The notes: generated from the sequence alone by a model not told the origin. Counted from the stretch's first letter, positions 1-5,421 are shown. The stretch: 5,421 bases of DNA from Comamonas sp. (GCA_019236485.1 JAFAIY010000281.1:1-5421), one strand, 5' to 3'. Numbers and translations: made by a program.

Positions 1-765
1 CTGCTCAACGAGCAGATCTATGACGAGCAATTGGCCAGACGCTCCGAGGCGCGGTCCATGGCCGTGCAGCTCATATCGCAGCGCCCCTGGTGCCTGGCCA
101 GCGGCCACGACCTGCAGCCCCGCAGCGGGGAGAGCTTCATGGCCTGGTTGCATGACCTGAAGCGGCCCATACGCATAGGCATGGCGGCCAGCTATGGCCT
201 GCTGCCCAGGGTCTGGATCAAGGCCATGGAGCACAAGACCGGCGTCCCCTGGACCGTCACCGATTTCGCGGGCAACTCCGCCCAAGGCCTGTCTAGCCTG
301 GTTTCGGGCCAGCAGGATCTGCTGCTCGAGACCTGCCCGGAGCTGTTGAGGCGGCTGTCCGCCAAGGACTCGTCCGCCGCGGCGGACAAGGTCCATGTGC
401 TGCTTTCGACGGGGGACGGCGCCTACAAGGGCACGCCCACCTTCATGCAGTGGAAGCTGCCCATGCTCACGGCCAGCTGGGTGGCCTGGTTTGTCTCTAG
501 CCAGATGCGGGCCGAGCAGCGCGAGCGCGTCGCCAATGCCTTGCATGCGGTGGCCTTGAGGGAGGACACCCAGGCCCTGATTCGCGAACTGGGACAGGAG
601 CCTTCGCTGCTCTCGCCCAAGGCCAGCCAGGTGTTTGCGGAAAACTGGCTCAGCAACTGGAAAAGCGTCGCCAACTGGCTGGACAACCTGCCGGCGGACG
701 CACCGGGCCGGCCGCGCAGCAGTCGCGCGGCCCCCGCGACGCAGCGCGAGGCTTCGAGTTCCTGA
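1..765 (+). CDS. Bug/TctC-family tripartite tricarboxylate transporter substrate-binding protein, 5'-truncated by the window
   Basis: The reading frame is open from base 1, so the gene begins upstream; a TTG at 31 is internal, not a start. The visible part is 254 residues and ends in TGA. It matches the C-terminal two thirds of Bug/TctC periplasmic binding proteins (usually about 320 residues). Family landmarks, in order, are a strand-glycine segment (IRIGMAASYG), the G-x-S-A-Q-G-L-S-S-L-V-S-G-Q-Q-D stretch that parallels the 'alxdLixGqvd' region, a V-H-V-L-L-S-T strand, a G-T-P-T-F element, and a C-terminal E-x-x-S-L-L-S-P-K motif followed by a Trp-rich helix. The family captures small solutes, often carboxylates, in the periplasm, sometimes for TctAB-type transporters and often as orphans. 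No TctA/TctB gene is visible. Divergence from the consensus is considerable, and the last 20 or so residues form an Arg/Ala/Ser-rich tail unlike the compact family end. The ligand cannot be predicted. Confidence 0.72.
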   Translation: MLNEQIYDEQLARRSEARSMAVQLISQRPWCLASGHDLQPRSGESFMAWLHDLKRPIRIGMAASYGLLPRVWIKAMEHKTGVPWTVTDFAGNSAQGLSSLVSGQQDLLLETCPELLRRLSAKDSSAAADKVHVLLSTGDGAYKGTPTFMQWKLPMLTASWVAWFVSSQMRAEQRERVANALHAVALREDTQALIRELGQEPSLLSPKASQVFAENWLSNWKSVANWLDNLPADAPGRPRSSRAAPATQREASSS

Positions 766-785
766 AGCCGGTGATTCAAAGCGTG

Positions 786-818
786 ACCATGGGCCGCTGG
801 CTTGCAGCGGCCCATGGT
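786..818 (+). terminator. Strong hairpin terminator after the Bug-like gene
   Basis: A perfect 14-bp inverted repeat (arms 786-799 and 805-818, core CCATGGGCCGCTG) surrounds a 5-base loop GCTTG. It lies 20 bases after the stop codon at 765. The downstream arm is followed by GTTTCAT, a short, imperfect T tract. The very stable GC-rich stem at the expected place supports an intrinsic terminator for the upstream gene. The weak T tract leaves room for read-through into the hydrolase gene 40 bases further on. Confidence 0.65.
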
Positions 819-847
819 GTTTCATATTCATTGGGATGGCAACAGCC

Positions 848-853
848 AAGGAG
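848..853 (+). promoter_or_regulatory. Ribosome binding site fixing the hydrolase start
   Basis: AAGGAG lies 5 bases upstream of ATG 859 and is the best Shine-Dalgarno match in the window. It selects ATG 859 over the in-frame TTG at 802, which sits inside the loop of the terminator hairpin and would add 19 implausible residues ahead of the Tat signal. Confidence 0.8.
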
Positions 854-858
854 ACATC

Positions 859-1767
859 ATGAAATACGAGGACATCAAGCAGGACCTGAGTGCGCTGCTG
901 GGCCAGAAGGGCAACAACAATGGCAGCAGCCGCCGCGATGCATTGCGCCTGGCCTTGGGCGGAGGCCTGGGCATAGGCTATGCCTGCGCCGCAGGCACGG
1001 TGATGGCGCAGACGGCCATCAAGACCTCTGCGGAGGGCTTGACCGCGGGCGAGATCGGCATCGATGTCCAGGGCTTCAAGCTGCCCGCCTACCGCGCCGC
1101 ACCCGCGGGCAGGACGAATCTGCCCGTGGTGCTGGTGATTTCCGAGATTTTCGGCGTGCATGAATACATCGCCGATACTTGTCGTCGCCTGGCGCATGCG
1201 GGCTATATGGCGATTGCACCCGACCTGTTCGTGCGCCAGGGCGACCCCATGGCTTATGCCGAGACGGCCAAGCTCATGAGCGAGGTGATCGCCAAGGTGC
1301 CCGATGCGCAGGCCATGGGGGATCTGGATGCGACGGTCCGCTGGGCCGGCGCCAATGGCGGCGACACCGCCAAGCTGGCGATTACCGGCTTTTGCTGGGG
1401 CGGGCGCATCACCTGGCTGTATGCGGCCCATGGCCCGGTCAAGGCCGGCGTGGCCTGGTACGGGCGGCTGCAGGGCGGCAAGAACGAGCTGCAGCCCAGC
1501 CATCCCATCGACCTGGTTGCACAGCTCAAGGCGCCGGTGCTGGGCCTGTACGGCGGCCAGGACGCAGGTATTCCGCTGCAATCGGTGGATGCCATGAAGG
1601 CCGCACTCAAGACCGGCTCGGCCGCGGCCAGTGCCTCGAAATTCGTGATCTACCCCGAAGCGCCGCATGCGTTTCACGCCGACTACCGCCCCAGCTATCG
1701 CGAACAGGCAGCTCAGGACGGCTGGGTGCAAATGCTGGCCTGGTTCAGGCATCACGGCGTGGCGTGA
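859..1767 (+). CDS. Dienelactone hydrolase family protein with Tat signal peptide
   Basis: This is a complete 302-residue protein with an alpha/beta-hydrolase fold of the dienelactone hydrolase (DLH, PF01738) type. Family members hydrolyse lactones or esters, classically dienelactone to maleylacetate. Residues 1-50 look like a twin-arginine signal: an unusually long polar N-region, the motif S-R-R-D-A-L-R (24-30), a Gly/Ala-rich hydrophobic stretch (31-47) and a V-M-A cleavage site before Q51. The mature part carries the DLH landmarks S-E-I-F-G (95-99, with the conserved E96), G-F-C-W-G-G (177-182, nucleophile C179), G-G-Q-D (232-235, acid D235) and A-P-H-A-F (268-272, base H270), so the Cys-Asp-His triad is intact. 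The mature length of about 250 residues is close to the classical cytosolic enzyme at about 235. Export to the periplasm is inferred. No catechol-pathway genes are adjacent, so the substrate is open. Confidence 0.88.
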   Translation: MKYEDIKQDLSALLGQKGNNNGSSRRDALRLALGGGLGIGYACAAGTVMAQTAIKTSAEGLTAGEIGIDVQGFKLPAYRAAPAGRTNLPVVLVISEIFGVHEYIADTCRRLAHAGYMAIAPDLFVRQGDPMAYAETAKLMSEVIAKVPDAQAMGDLDATVRWAGANGGDTAKLAITGFCWGGRITWLYAAHGPVKAGVAWYGRLQGGKNELQPSHPIDLVAQLKAPVLGLYGGQDAGIPLQSVDAMKAALKTGSAAASASKFVIYPEAPHAFHADYRPSYREQAAQDGWVQMLAWFRHHGVA

Positions 1768-1942
1768 GAGGGCGCGCAGGGGGCTTGACAGCTTTGCTAA
1801 GGTGAAATGAAGCCAGCCATCCGGAGCTGGCGATATGGGGATAGCGCCGAGCCGCGGCCCGAGACCGCGCATTCTGCGAGAATCCCCGCCATTCGCCTCA
1901 AGGAATATGGTTCCTGGGCATACGGTTAAGCCATAAATCGCT
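1768..1942 (+). other. Non-coding leader between hydrolase and ZIP genes
   Basis: These 175 bases hold no credible ORF. A perfect TTGACA at 1785-1790 could be a -35 box, but nothing resembling TATAAT follows at 16-18 bases. A 6-bp hairpin (GCCAGC 1812-1817 with GCTGGC 1826-1831) comes next. GGGGAT (about 1837-1842) and ATCCCC (about 1882-1887) can pair across a GC-rich segment. AGGAA (1901-1905) pairs with TTCCT (1911-1915). The region probably carries the ZIP promoter and any metal-responsive operator, but I recognise no Zur, MntR or riboswitch consensus in it. Confidence 0.4.
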
Positions 1943-2752
1943 ATGACATTGGTAGCAATTATCTTGGCCACCCTGGCTGCCGGCATCGGCAGTGTCTGGG
2001 TGGCCGCATTTTTGATGGGCTTGGGAGGGGGACGTGCACCGGCCGTCATGCCCCAGCGGCTGTTGAGCCTGGCCGCGGGCGCGCTGCTGGCCACGGCCTT
2101 TATGCATTTGCTGCCCGAGGCCTTCGAAAGCCATGGCGAGGCCCATGATCTGTTCATCACCTTGTTGATCGGGCTGGTGTTCTTTTTTCTGCTCTCCAAG
2201 GCGGAGCTCTGGCACCACGGCCACGAGCATTCGCACGGCCATGCCCATGAACACGAACATCATGGACACGCGCATGAGCATGCCCCGCGCAAGGGCGGCT
2301 GGGCGGTTCTGACCGGCGACAGCGTGCACTGCTTTGGCGATGGCGTGCTGATCGCCTCGGCCTTCATGGCCGATATCCGTCTCGGCATGATTGCCGCGCT
2401 CTCCGTGCTGGCCCATGAGGTGCCCCACCATATGGGCGACATCGTGGTGCTGCGTCAGGCCAGCAGCAACCGCCGCGTGGCGCTGATCAAGGTCTCCATG
2501 GCCGGCGCCGTGACCACGCTGGGCGGGGTGGCCGGCTACTTCCTCGTCGGCCAGCTGCATGATCTGTTGCCGTATTTCCTGACCGTCGCTTCCAGCAGCT
2601 TTATCTATGTGGCGCTGGCCGACCTGATTCCCCAGCTGCAAAAGCGTCTGAGCGCGAGGGAAACGGCGGCCCAGGTGTTCTGGCTGCTGCTGGGCATTCT
2701 GCTGGTGACGGTGATGAGCGGCGCGGCCCACACCCATTCGCATATGCATTGA
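1943..2752 (+). CDS. ZIP-family divalent metal (probably zinc) transporter
   Basis: This is a complete 269-residue membrane protein of the ZIP (SLC39-like, PF02535) family, which imports zinc or related divalent metals into the cytoplasm. Hydrophobic segments lie near residues 3-26, 40-62, 68-88, 120-142, 147-170, 183-203, 210-229 and 243-260, fitting the eight-helix ZIP layout. TM2 carries H55 and E59. TM4 has H-C-F-G-D-G (129-134) and TM5 has H-E-V-P-H-H-M-G-D (158-166), the metal-site signatures. Between TM3 and TM4 lies a loop with 13 histidines in residues 91-113, and the C-terminus ends in H-T-H-S-H-M-H. Both are typical metal-binding regions. An in-frame stop at 1934-1936 limits the start. 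ATG 1943 gives a complete first helix, but no Shine-Dalgarno sequence precedes it. Metal specificity is not readable from sequence alone. Confidence 0.9.
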   Translation: MTLVAIILATLAAGIGSVWVAAFLMGLGGGRAPAVMPQRLLSLAAGALLATAFMHLLPEAFESHGEAHDLFITLLIGLVFFFLLSKAELWHHGHEHSHGHAHEHEHHGHAHEHAPRKGGWAVLTGDSVHCFGDGVLIASAFMADIRLGMIAALSVLAHEVPHHMGDIVVLRQASSNRRVALIKVSMAGAVTTLGGVAGYFLVGQLHDLLPYFLTVASSSFIYVALADLIPQLQKRLSARETAAQVFWLLLGILLVTVMSGAAHTHSHMH

Positions 2753-2765
2753 CCCGGGTCGGGTC
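2751..2765. terminator. Candidate hairpin between convergent genes
   Basis: GACCCG (2751-2756) pairs with CGGGTC (2760-2765) around a 3-base loop, right at the ZIP stop codon. It sits in the 29-base gap before the stop of the convergent response regulator. No T tract follows on either strand, so if it stops transcription it is not a classical intrinsic terminator. Other GC pairings with GGGT at 2773-2776 are equally possible. Confidence 0.3.
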
Positions 2766-2781
2766 CCGCCTAGGGTACGGT

Positions 2782-3528
2782 TCAGCCGGGCTCGGTCTCG
2801 CCGCGCAGCACGGCCTTGACGGCCGCCAGCTGGCGGCGCGAGACGGCCAGCAGCTCGGGAATGCCTTGCAGGCGCAAGCCCCAGCCTTCGCCTTCCTCGG
2901 GGTCGTCATAGCGCTCCAGGCTGCGCAGCGCCGATCTGGCCACCAGCGCATTGCGGTGCACGCGCAGCAGTTGCTCGCCGTGGCGGGCTTCGAGTTCGGC
3001 CAGCGCGCCGTCGAGTATGTAGTTGCGCTGCACGGTGCGCACGGTGATGTATTTCTGCTCGGCCTTGAGGTAGCGCACCTCGGCCAGCGGCAGCCGCAGG
3101 GTGCTGCCGCGTTCCTGGATCAGCAGCACGGGGCCGTTTTCCACCACGGTGCGGGCATTGAGCGCACGCTCAGCTTTCTGTAGCGACTGCTGCAGGCGCT
3201 CGAGCCGCACGGGCTTGGTCAGATAGTCGATGGCATCCAGCTCGAAAGCCTGGACTGCATGGTTGGCATGGGCCGTCACAAAGGCCACGGCCGGCGCGCA
3301 GGCCATGGAGGCCAGAGCCCGCGCCAGGCTCAGGCCGTCGCGGCCCGGCATATGGATATCGAGCAGCACCAGCTGCACGGGCGTGGGTTGTACCGCGCCC
3401 AGCAGCTGCAGGGCCTGCTCGGCGGATTCGGCCTCCTGTACATGGTGGGGGCCGTGGCCGCAGTCGGCCAGCAGAGTGCGCAGGCGGGCGCGGGCCAGGG
3501 CTTCGTCATCAACGATCAGAATATGCAT
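2782..3528 (-). CDS. LytTR-family response regulator (AlgR-like)
   Basis: This 248-residue DNA-binding response regulator is the likely partner of the kinase just upstream. The receiver domain (about 1-115) has the acidic pair D7-D8, phosphoacceptor D57 in L-L-D-I-H-M-P-G-R-D-G, the switch Thr in V-T-A-H (T85) and the conserved Lys in L-T-K-P-V (K105). A LytTR DNA-binding domain follows (about 133-242), with Y-L-K-A-E-Q-K-Y, the R-V-H-R-N-A-L-V-A signature (189-197) and V-S-R-R (229-232). Length and motifs resemble Pseudomonas AlgR. ATG 3528 puts the receiver strand at the N-terminus as the family requires. The ORF is open upstream but that part only overlaps the kinase. The start lies 20 bases inside the kinase gene, behind a purine-rich AAGAAAG, which suggests translational coupling. 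Target genes are unknown, and no alginate genes are seen here. Confidence 0.92.
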   Translation of the reverse strand: MHILIVDDEALARARLRTLLADCGHGPHHVQEAESAEQALQLLGAVQPTPVQLVLLDIHMPGRDGLSLARALASMACAPAVAFVTAHANHAVQAFELDAIDYLTKPVRLERLQQSLQKAERALNARTVVENGPVLLIQERGSTLRLPLAEVRYLKAEQKYITVRTVQRNYILDGALAELEARHGEQLLRVHRNALVARSALRSLERYDDPEEGEGWGLRLQGIPELLAVSRRQLAAVKAVLRGETEPG

Positions 3529-4576
3529 CGCGGGCTTTCTTGGCGGGCATGGAATCTGCGGCCAGGGGGACACTGAGCCGCACGATGTACAGGCCATGGC
3601 GCAGTCTGGTGCGAAAGCTGCCCTGGAGGTCGTGCAGCAGCGAGAGCCTAGCCTTGACATTGTCCAGCGCCATGCCCTGGCCCCGACTCACGGCGGCGGC
3701 CTCGGCATCGGGCAGGGTGTTGACGATATGGATCAGGGCCTGGTTGCCGCGTCTTTCGGTGCGCACCTGCAGCTTGCCGCCGCGCGGATTGGGCTCCACG
3801 CCGTGGCGTATCGCGTTCTCCACCAGAGGCTGGAGCAGCAGCGGGGGCAGCAGAGCCGCGTGCACGCTTTCGTCGAGCTGCCACTGGATCTGCAGGCGTG
3901 GGCCGAAGCGCACCTGCTCGATGGACAGATAGCGCTGGGCCAGCTCTATCTCCTGGGCCAGCGTGGTCGTGGTATGGGGCTCGGCCAGCGCATAGCGGAA
4001 CAGGTCGCTGAGGTCTTCCAGCAGGGACTCGGCCTTGGCGGGCTCGGCCCGCACCAGCGCGATGGCGCTGTTGAGCGTGTTGAACAGAAAGTGCGGGCGT
4101 ATGCGCGACTGAAGCTCGGTCAGGCGGGCCTGGGTCTGGGCCGGGGTGCTGCCGCGCGCGCGCAGCACCAGGGCCGTCACCAGCAGGGCGGCCAGCAGGC
4201 CGCCCGTGACGGCGCTGGCCAGCCAGGGCGTTCTGTCCATGCCGATCAAGGACCACATGCCGCAGGCGTAGAGCCCGGCCAGCGCCCCCAGCAGCACTCC
4301 GGCCAGATACTGGCCGGGCGTGCTCATGCGCTGCAGCGGTTGCTTGAGGCTGCAGGCCGCAATCAGCCAGACCAGCGTGCCGGGCAGGCTGGCGCCGGTG
4401 AGCAAGGCCATGGAGCCCAGCCACTCCAGAGGCGTTTGCGCGCCGTAGATGGCGGCCGTGGCCACCACGAGCTGCACGAACAGCACGGCGCGCAGCACCA
4501 CGCCCGCGTTGCAGGCATCGAAGACCTGGACGGGGCGCGGCGCATCGGTCGGGGCGGCAAAAAAACGCAGTGGCAC
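3509..4576 (-). CDS. LytS/AlgZ-type sensor histidine kinase
   Basis: This membrane sensor kinase would phosphorylate the adjacent LytTR regulator. From a GTG start at 4576 it has 355 residues. Four predicted transmembrane helices (about 24-44, 51-74, 90-112, 118-139) lack a sizeable extracytoplasmic domain. The His_kinase (PF06580) region has R-P-H-F-L-F-N-T-L-N-S (160-170, phospho-acceptor H162). The ATPase part has an N box, L-V-E-N-A-I-R-H-G-V-E-P (251-262), and G-Q-G-M-A-L-D-N-V-K-A-R-L (299-311). The usual D-x-G-x-G of the G1 box is replaced by I-V-N-T-L-P-D, as I recall for AlgZ/FimS relatives. The frame extends to a TTG at 4744, but that lies inside the upstream permease gene and adds an unlikely leader. 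GTG 4576 is the only ordinary start codon between the permease stop and the conserved N-terminus; its ribosome binding site is poor. The stop overlaps the regulator's start by 20 bases. Confidence 0.88.
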   Translation of the reverse strand: MPLRFFAAPTDAPRPVQVFDACNAGVVLRAVLFVQLVVATAAIYGAQTPLEWLGSMALLTGASLPGTLVWLIAACSLKQPLQRMSTPGQYLAGVLLGALAGLYACGMWSLIGMDRTPWLASAVTGGLLAALLVTALVLRARGSTPAQTQARLTELQSRIRPHFLFNTLNSAIALVRAEPAKAESLLEDLSDLFRYALAEPHTTTTLAQEIELAQRYLSIEQVRFGPRLQIQWQLDESVHAALLPPLLLQPLVENAIRHGVEPNPRGGKLQVRTERRGNQALIHIVNTLPDAEAAAVSRGQGMALDNVKARLSLLHDLQGSFRTRLRHGLYIVRLSVPLAADSMPAKKARDAYSDR

Positions 4577-4606
4577 GGTGTGGCGGGCAGGGATGGCAGA
4601 CCCGGA

Positions 4607-4612
4607 ATTATG
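4607..4612 (-). promoter_or_regulatory. Candidate -10 box for the kinase/regulator operon
   Basis: Read on the minus strand this is CATAAT, five of six matches to TATAAT, in otherwise GC-rich DNA and about 30 bases upstream of GTG 4576. No good -35 hexamer stands 16-18 bases further upstream (TGTGCG at best), so if it is real it may depend on an activator. It would allow the kinase and regulator to be transcribed separately from the permease. Confidence 0.28.
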
Positions 4613-4670
4613 GGCAGTCTGCGGGCCTGCGCACAGCGGACGCCAGATGGCCGTCAGTTTGTGGCCCCGG

Positions 4671-4688
4671 CCTTGAGGCCGCTCAAGG
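4671..4688 (-). terminator. Hairpin straddling the permease stop codon
   Basis: A perfect 7-bp inverted repeat (CCTTGAG 4671-4677, CTCAAGG 4682-4688) with a 4-base loop includes the TGA of the permease gene in one arm. On the minus strand it is followed by CCGGGG rather than a T tract. It could be a weak or factor-assisted terminator, a processing site, or chance. Confidence 0.3.
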
Positions 4689-5421
4689 GCTGCTGATGCT
4701 GCGGTTGTGGGCAAAGCGCCGCAGCGACCAGGCAATGCCGGCAAGTATCAGCAGCATGGGCGCCAGCTCGCCGGCCTGGGGCAGGCGCTGCTCGTAGATG
4801 AAGTGGTAGCTCAGTGCAAACAGGGTCTCGAACACCAGCAACTGGCCCACGAGGGTGATGGGCAGGCGCTGGCTGGCGGCATTCCACATCCAGTTGCCGA
4901 GCCAGGAGGAGAACACGGCCACCCCCAGATTGAGCAGCCAGAACAGCTGCCAGCGGGCCGCGGGAATCGGAGGCGAGTCGGAGGCCGGGGCCAGCAGCCA
5001 CAGCAGGGCCCAGAGCAGGGCCCAGAGCAGGGCGCTGATCAGTCCCACGGCCAGGCCCCAGAGCGTGGACCATTCTGTGCCGTTGAAGCGGCTTTGCGCC
5101 AGATAGCGGGTGTTGTCCAGCGCATAGCGACTCCAGGACAGCATGGCCAGCACGGCCAGCAGCACGCCCAGCAGATGGCGGGCGGGATTCTCGGCCGCGC
5201 CGCCCGTCAACGCATGGGCATTGATGAGCACGATGCCGGCCAGGATCAGGGCCATGGGCGCCAGCATGCGCTGTACGGGAATGGCGCCCGAGGTCTTGCG
5301 GCCCAGCAAGGGCATGGTGATGGGCACCAGCCCCACGATCAGCGAGGTCATGGCCATGCCTATCCATTGCACCGAGGTCGCGACCAGCGCGAAATACACC
5401 ACATTGCCGGTGAAGGCCAGC
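4683..5421 (-). CDS. EamA/DMT-family permease, 5'-truncated by the window
   Basis: The frame is open to the window edge, so the start lies beyond 5421; the GTG at 5402 is probably internal. The 245 visible residues hold eight hydrophobic helices (about 1-18, 21-40, 53-68, 83-100, 118-144, 157-178, 187-209, 218-234), which fits a 10-helix drug/metabolite transporter of about 300 residues lacking its first two helices. The opening F-T-G-N-V-V-Y-F and the P-I-T-M-P-L-L-G segment fit the end of the first EamA repeat. W-N-A-A-S-Q-R-L-P through L-V-F-E-T-L-F-A and the Glu-rich E-Q-R-L-P-Q-A-G-E loop fit the second. Members export metabolites or amino acids across the inner membrane; the substrate cannot be told. 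Helix five of the visible part contains a repeated L-L-W-A unit. The gene is upstream of and codirectional with the kinase, 106 bases away. Confidence 0.85.
   Translation of the reverse strand, partial: LAFTGNVVYFALVATSVQWIGMAMTSLIVGLVPITMPLLGRKTSGAIPVQRMLAPMALILAGIVLINAHALTGGAAENPARHLLGVLLAVLAMLSWSRYALDNTRYLAQSRFNGTEWSTLWGLAVGLISALLWALLWALLWLLAPASDSPPIPAARWQLFWLLNLGVAVFSSWLGNWMWNAASQRLPITLVGQLLVFETLFALSYHFIYEQRLPQAGELAPMLLILAGIAWSLRRFAHNRSISSP
5002..5033 (-). repeat. 12-bp tandem repeat inside the permease gene
   Basis: The plus-strand unit AGCAGGGCCCAG occurs at 5002-5013 and 5014-5025, followed by the first eight bases of a third copy at 5026-5033. The period is a multiple of three, so it encodes a reiterated four-residue L-L-W-A unit (ALLWALLWALLWLL) in one transmembrane helix. 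Gain or loss of a copy would keep the reading frame and change the helix by about one turn. Confidence 0.8.

Noticed and set aside
423..815. Minus-strand ORF opposite the Bug-like gene
   Set aside because: It starts inside the opposing gene or hairpin, shows no family motif, and the plus-strand reading has clear homology features.
859..1008. Possible lipoprotein signal (Cys 43) in the dienelactone hydrolase
   Set aside because: The residues before the Cys (G-Y-A) do not fit a lipobox, whereas the V-M-A site at 48-50 suits ordinary signal peptidase cleavage.
1785..1813. Full sigma-70 promoter at TTGACA 1785-1790
   Set aside because: The -35 match is perfect, but the hexamers at 16-18 bases (ATGAAG, TGAAGC, GAAGCC) do not resemble a -10 box, so it is kept only as a remark on the leader.
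1795..1942. Manganese (yybP-ykoY) or other known riboswitch upstream of the ZIP gene
   Set aside because: I could not find the conserved core sequences of any riboswitch class I know; only short generic hairpins are present.
1898..2749. Minus-strand ORF (283 codons) opposite the ZIP gene
   Set aside because: The product is His/Gln-rich and merely mirrors the codons of the ZIP gene; no domain or ribosome binding site is seen.
3230..4696. Long plus-strand ORF (488 codons) opposite the kinase and regulator genes
   Set aside because: Its product is a low-complexity Gln/His/Arg/Gly-rich sequence with no recognisable domain. It lies antisense to two well-supported genes. Open frames like this are expected as shadows in GC-rich DNA.
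1..5421. Mobile element, CRISPR, defence or biosynthetic system
   Set aside because: No transposase, integrase, repeat-spacer pattern, long terminal inverted repeats or defence-type domains are visible, and composition looks even throughout.

Overview
The window looks like a stretch of ordinary chromosome from a GC-rich betaproteobacterium, most likely Comamonadaceae (Comamonas or Delftia type). This is inferred from four things: the strong G/C bias at third codon positions, a Bug/TctC-type periplasmic binding protein, an AlgZ/AlgR-like LytTR two-component pair, and a Tat-exported dienelactone hydrolase. I see no rRNA, tRNA, CRISPR array, insertion sequence, integrase or phage gene. Nothing points to a mobile island.

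Layout, left half (+ strand): the 3' part of a Bug/TctC-like solute-binding protein gene (1-765) ends at a strong hairpin terminator (786-818). It is followed by a complete dienelactone hydrolase-family gene with a twin-arginine signal (859-1767). After a 175-base non-coding leader comes a complete ZIP-family metal transporter with a 13-histidine cytoplasmic loop (1943-2752).

Layout, right half (- strand): this half converges on the ZIP gene with only 29 bases between the stop codons. In transcription order it carries a partial EamA/DMT-family permease (5421-4683), a four-helix LytS/AlgZ-type sensor kinase (4576-3509) and its LytTR response regulator (3528-2782). The kinase and regulator genes overlap by 20 bases and are almost certainly one operon. 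The permease ends about 106 bases upstream and may or may not be cotranscribed.

Function: the Bug protein would bind a small, usually carboxylated, solute in the periplasm. The Tat-exported hydrolase would cleave an ester or lactone in the same compartment, so the two could work together, but the terminator between them argues against a simple operon. The ZIP protein would import a divalent metal such as zinc. The kinase/regulator pair would switch genes elsewhere through a LytTR domain; its signal and targets cannot be read from this window. I found no convincing new biological system. The points most worth a second look are the periplasmic dienelactone hydrolase, the atypical ATP-binding end of the kinase, the start-codon problems of the kinase and ZIP genes, and an in-frame 12-bp tandem repeat in the permease.
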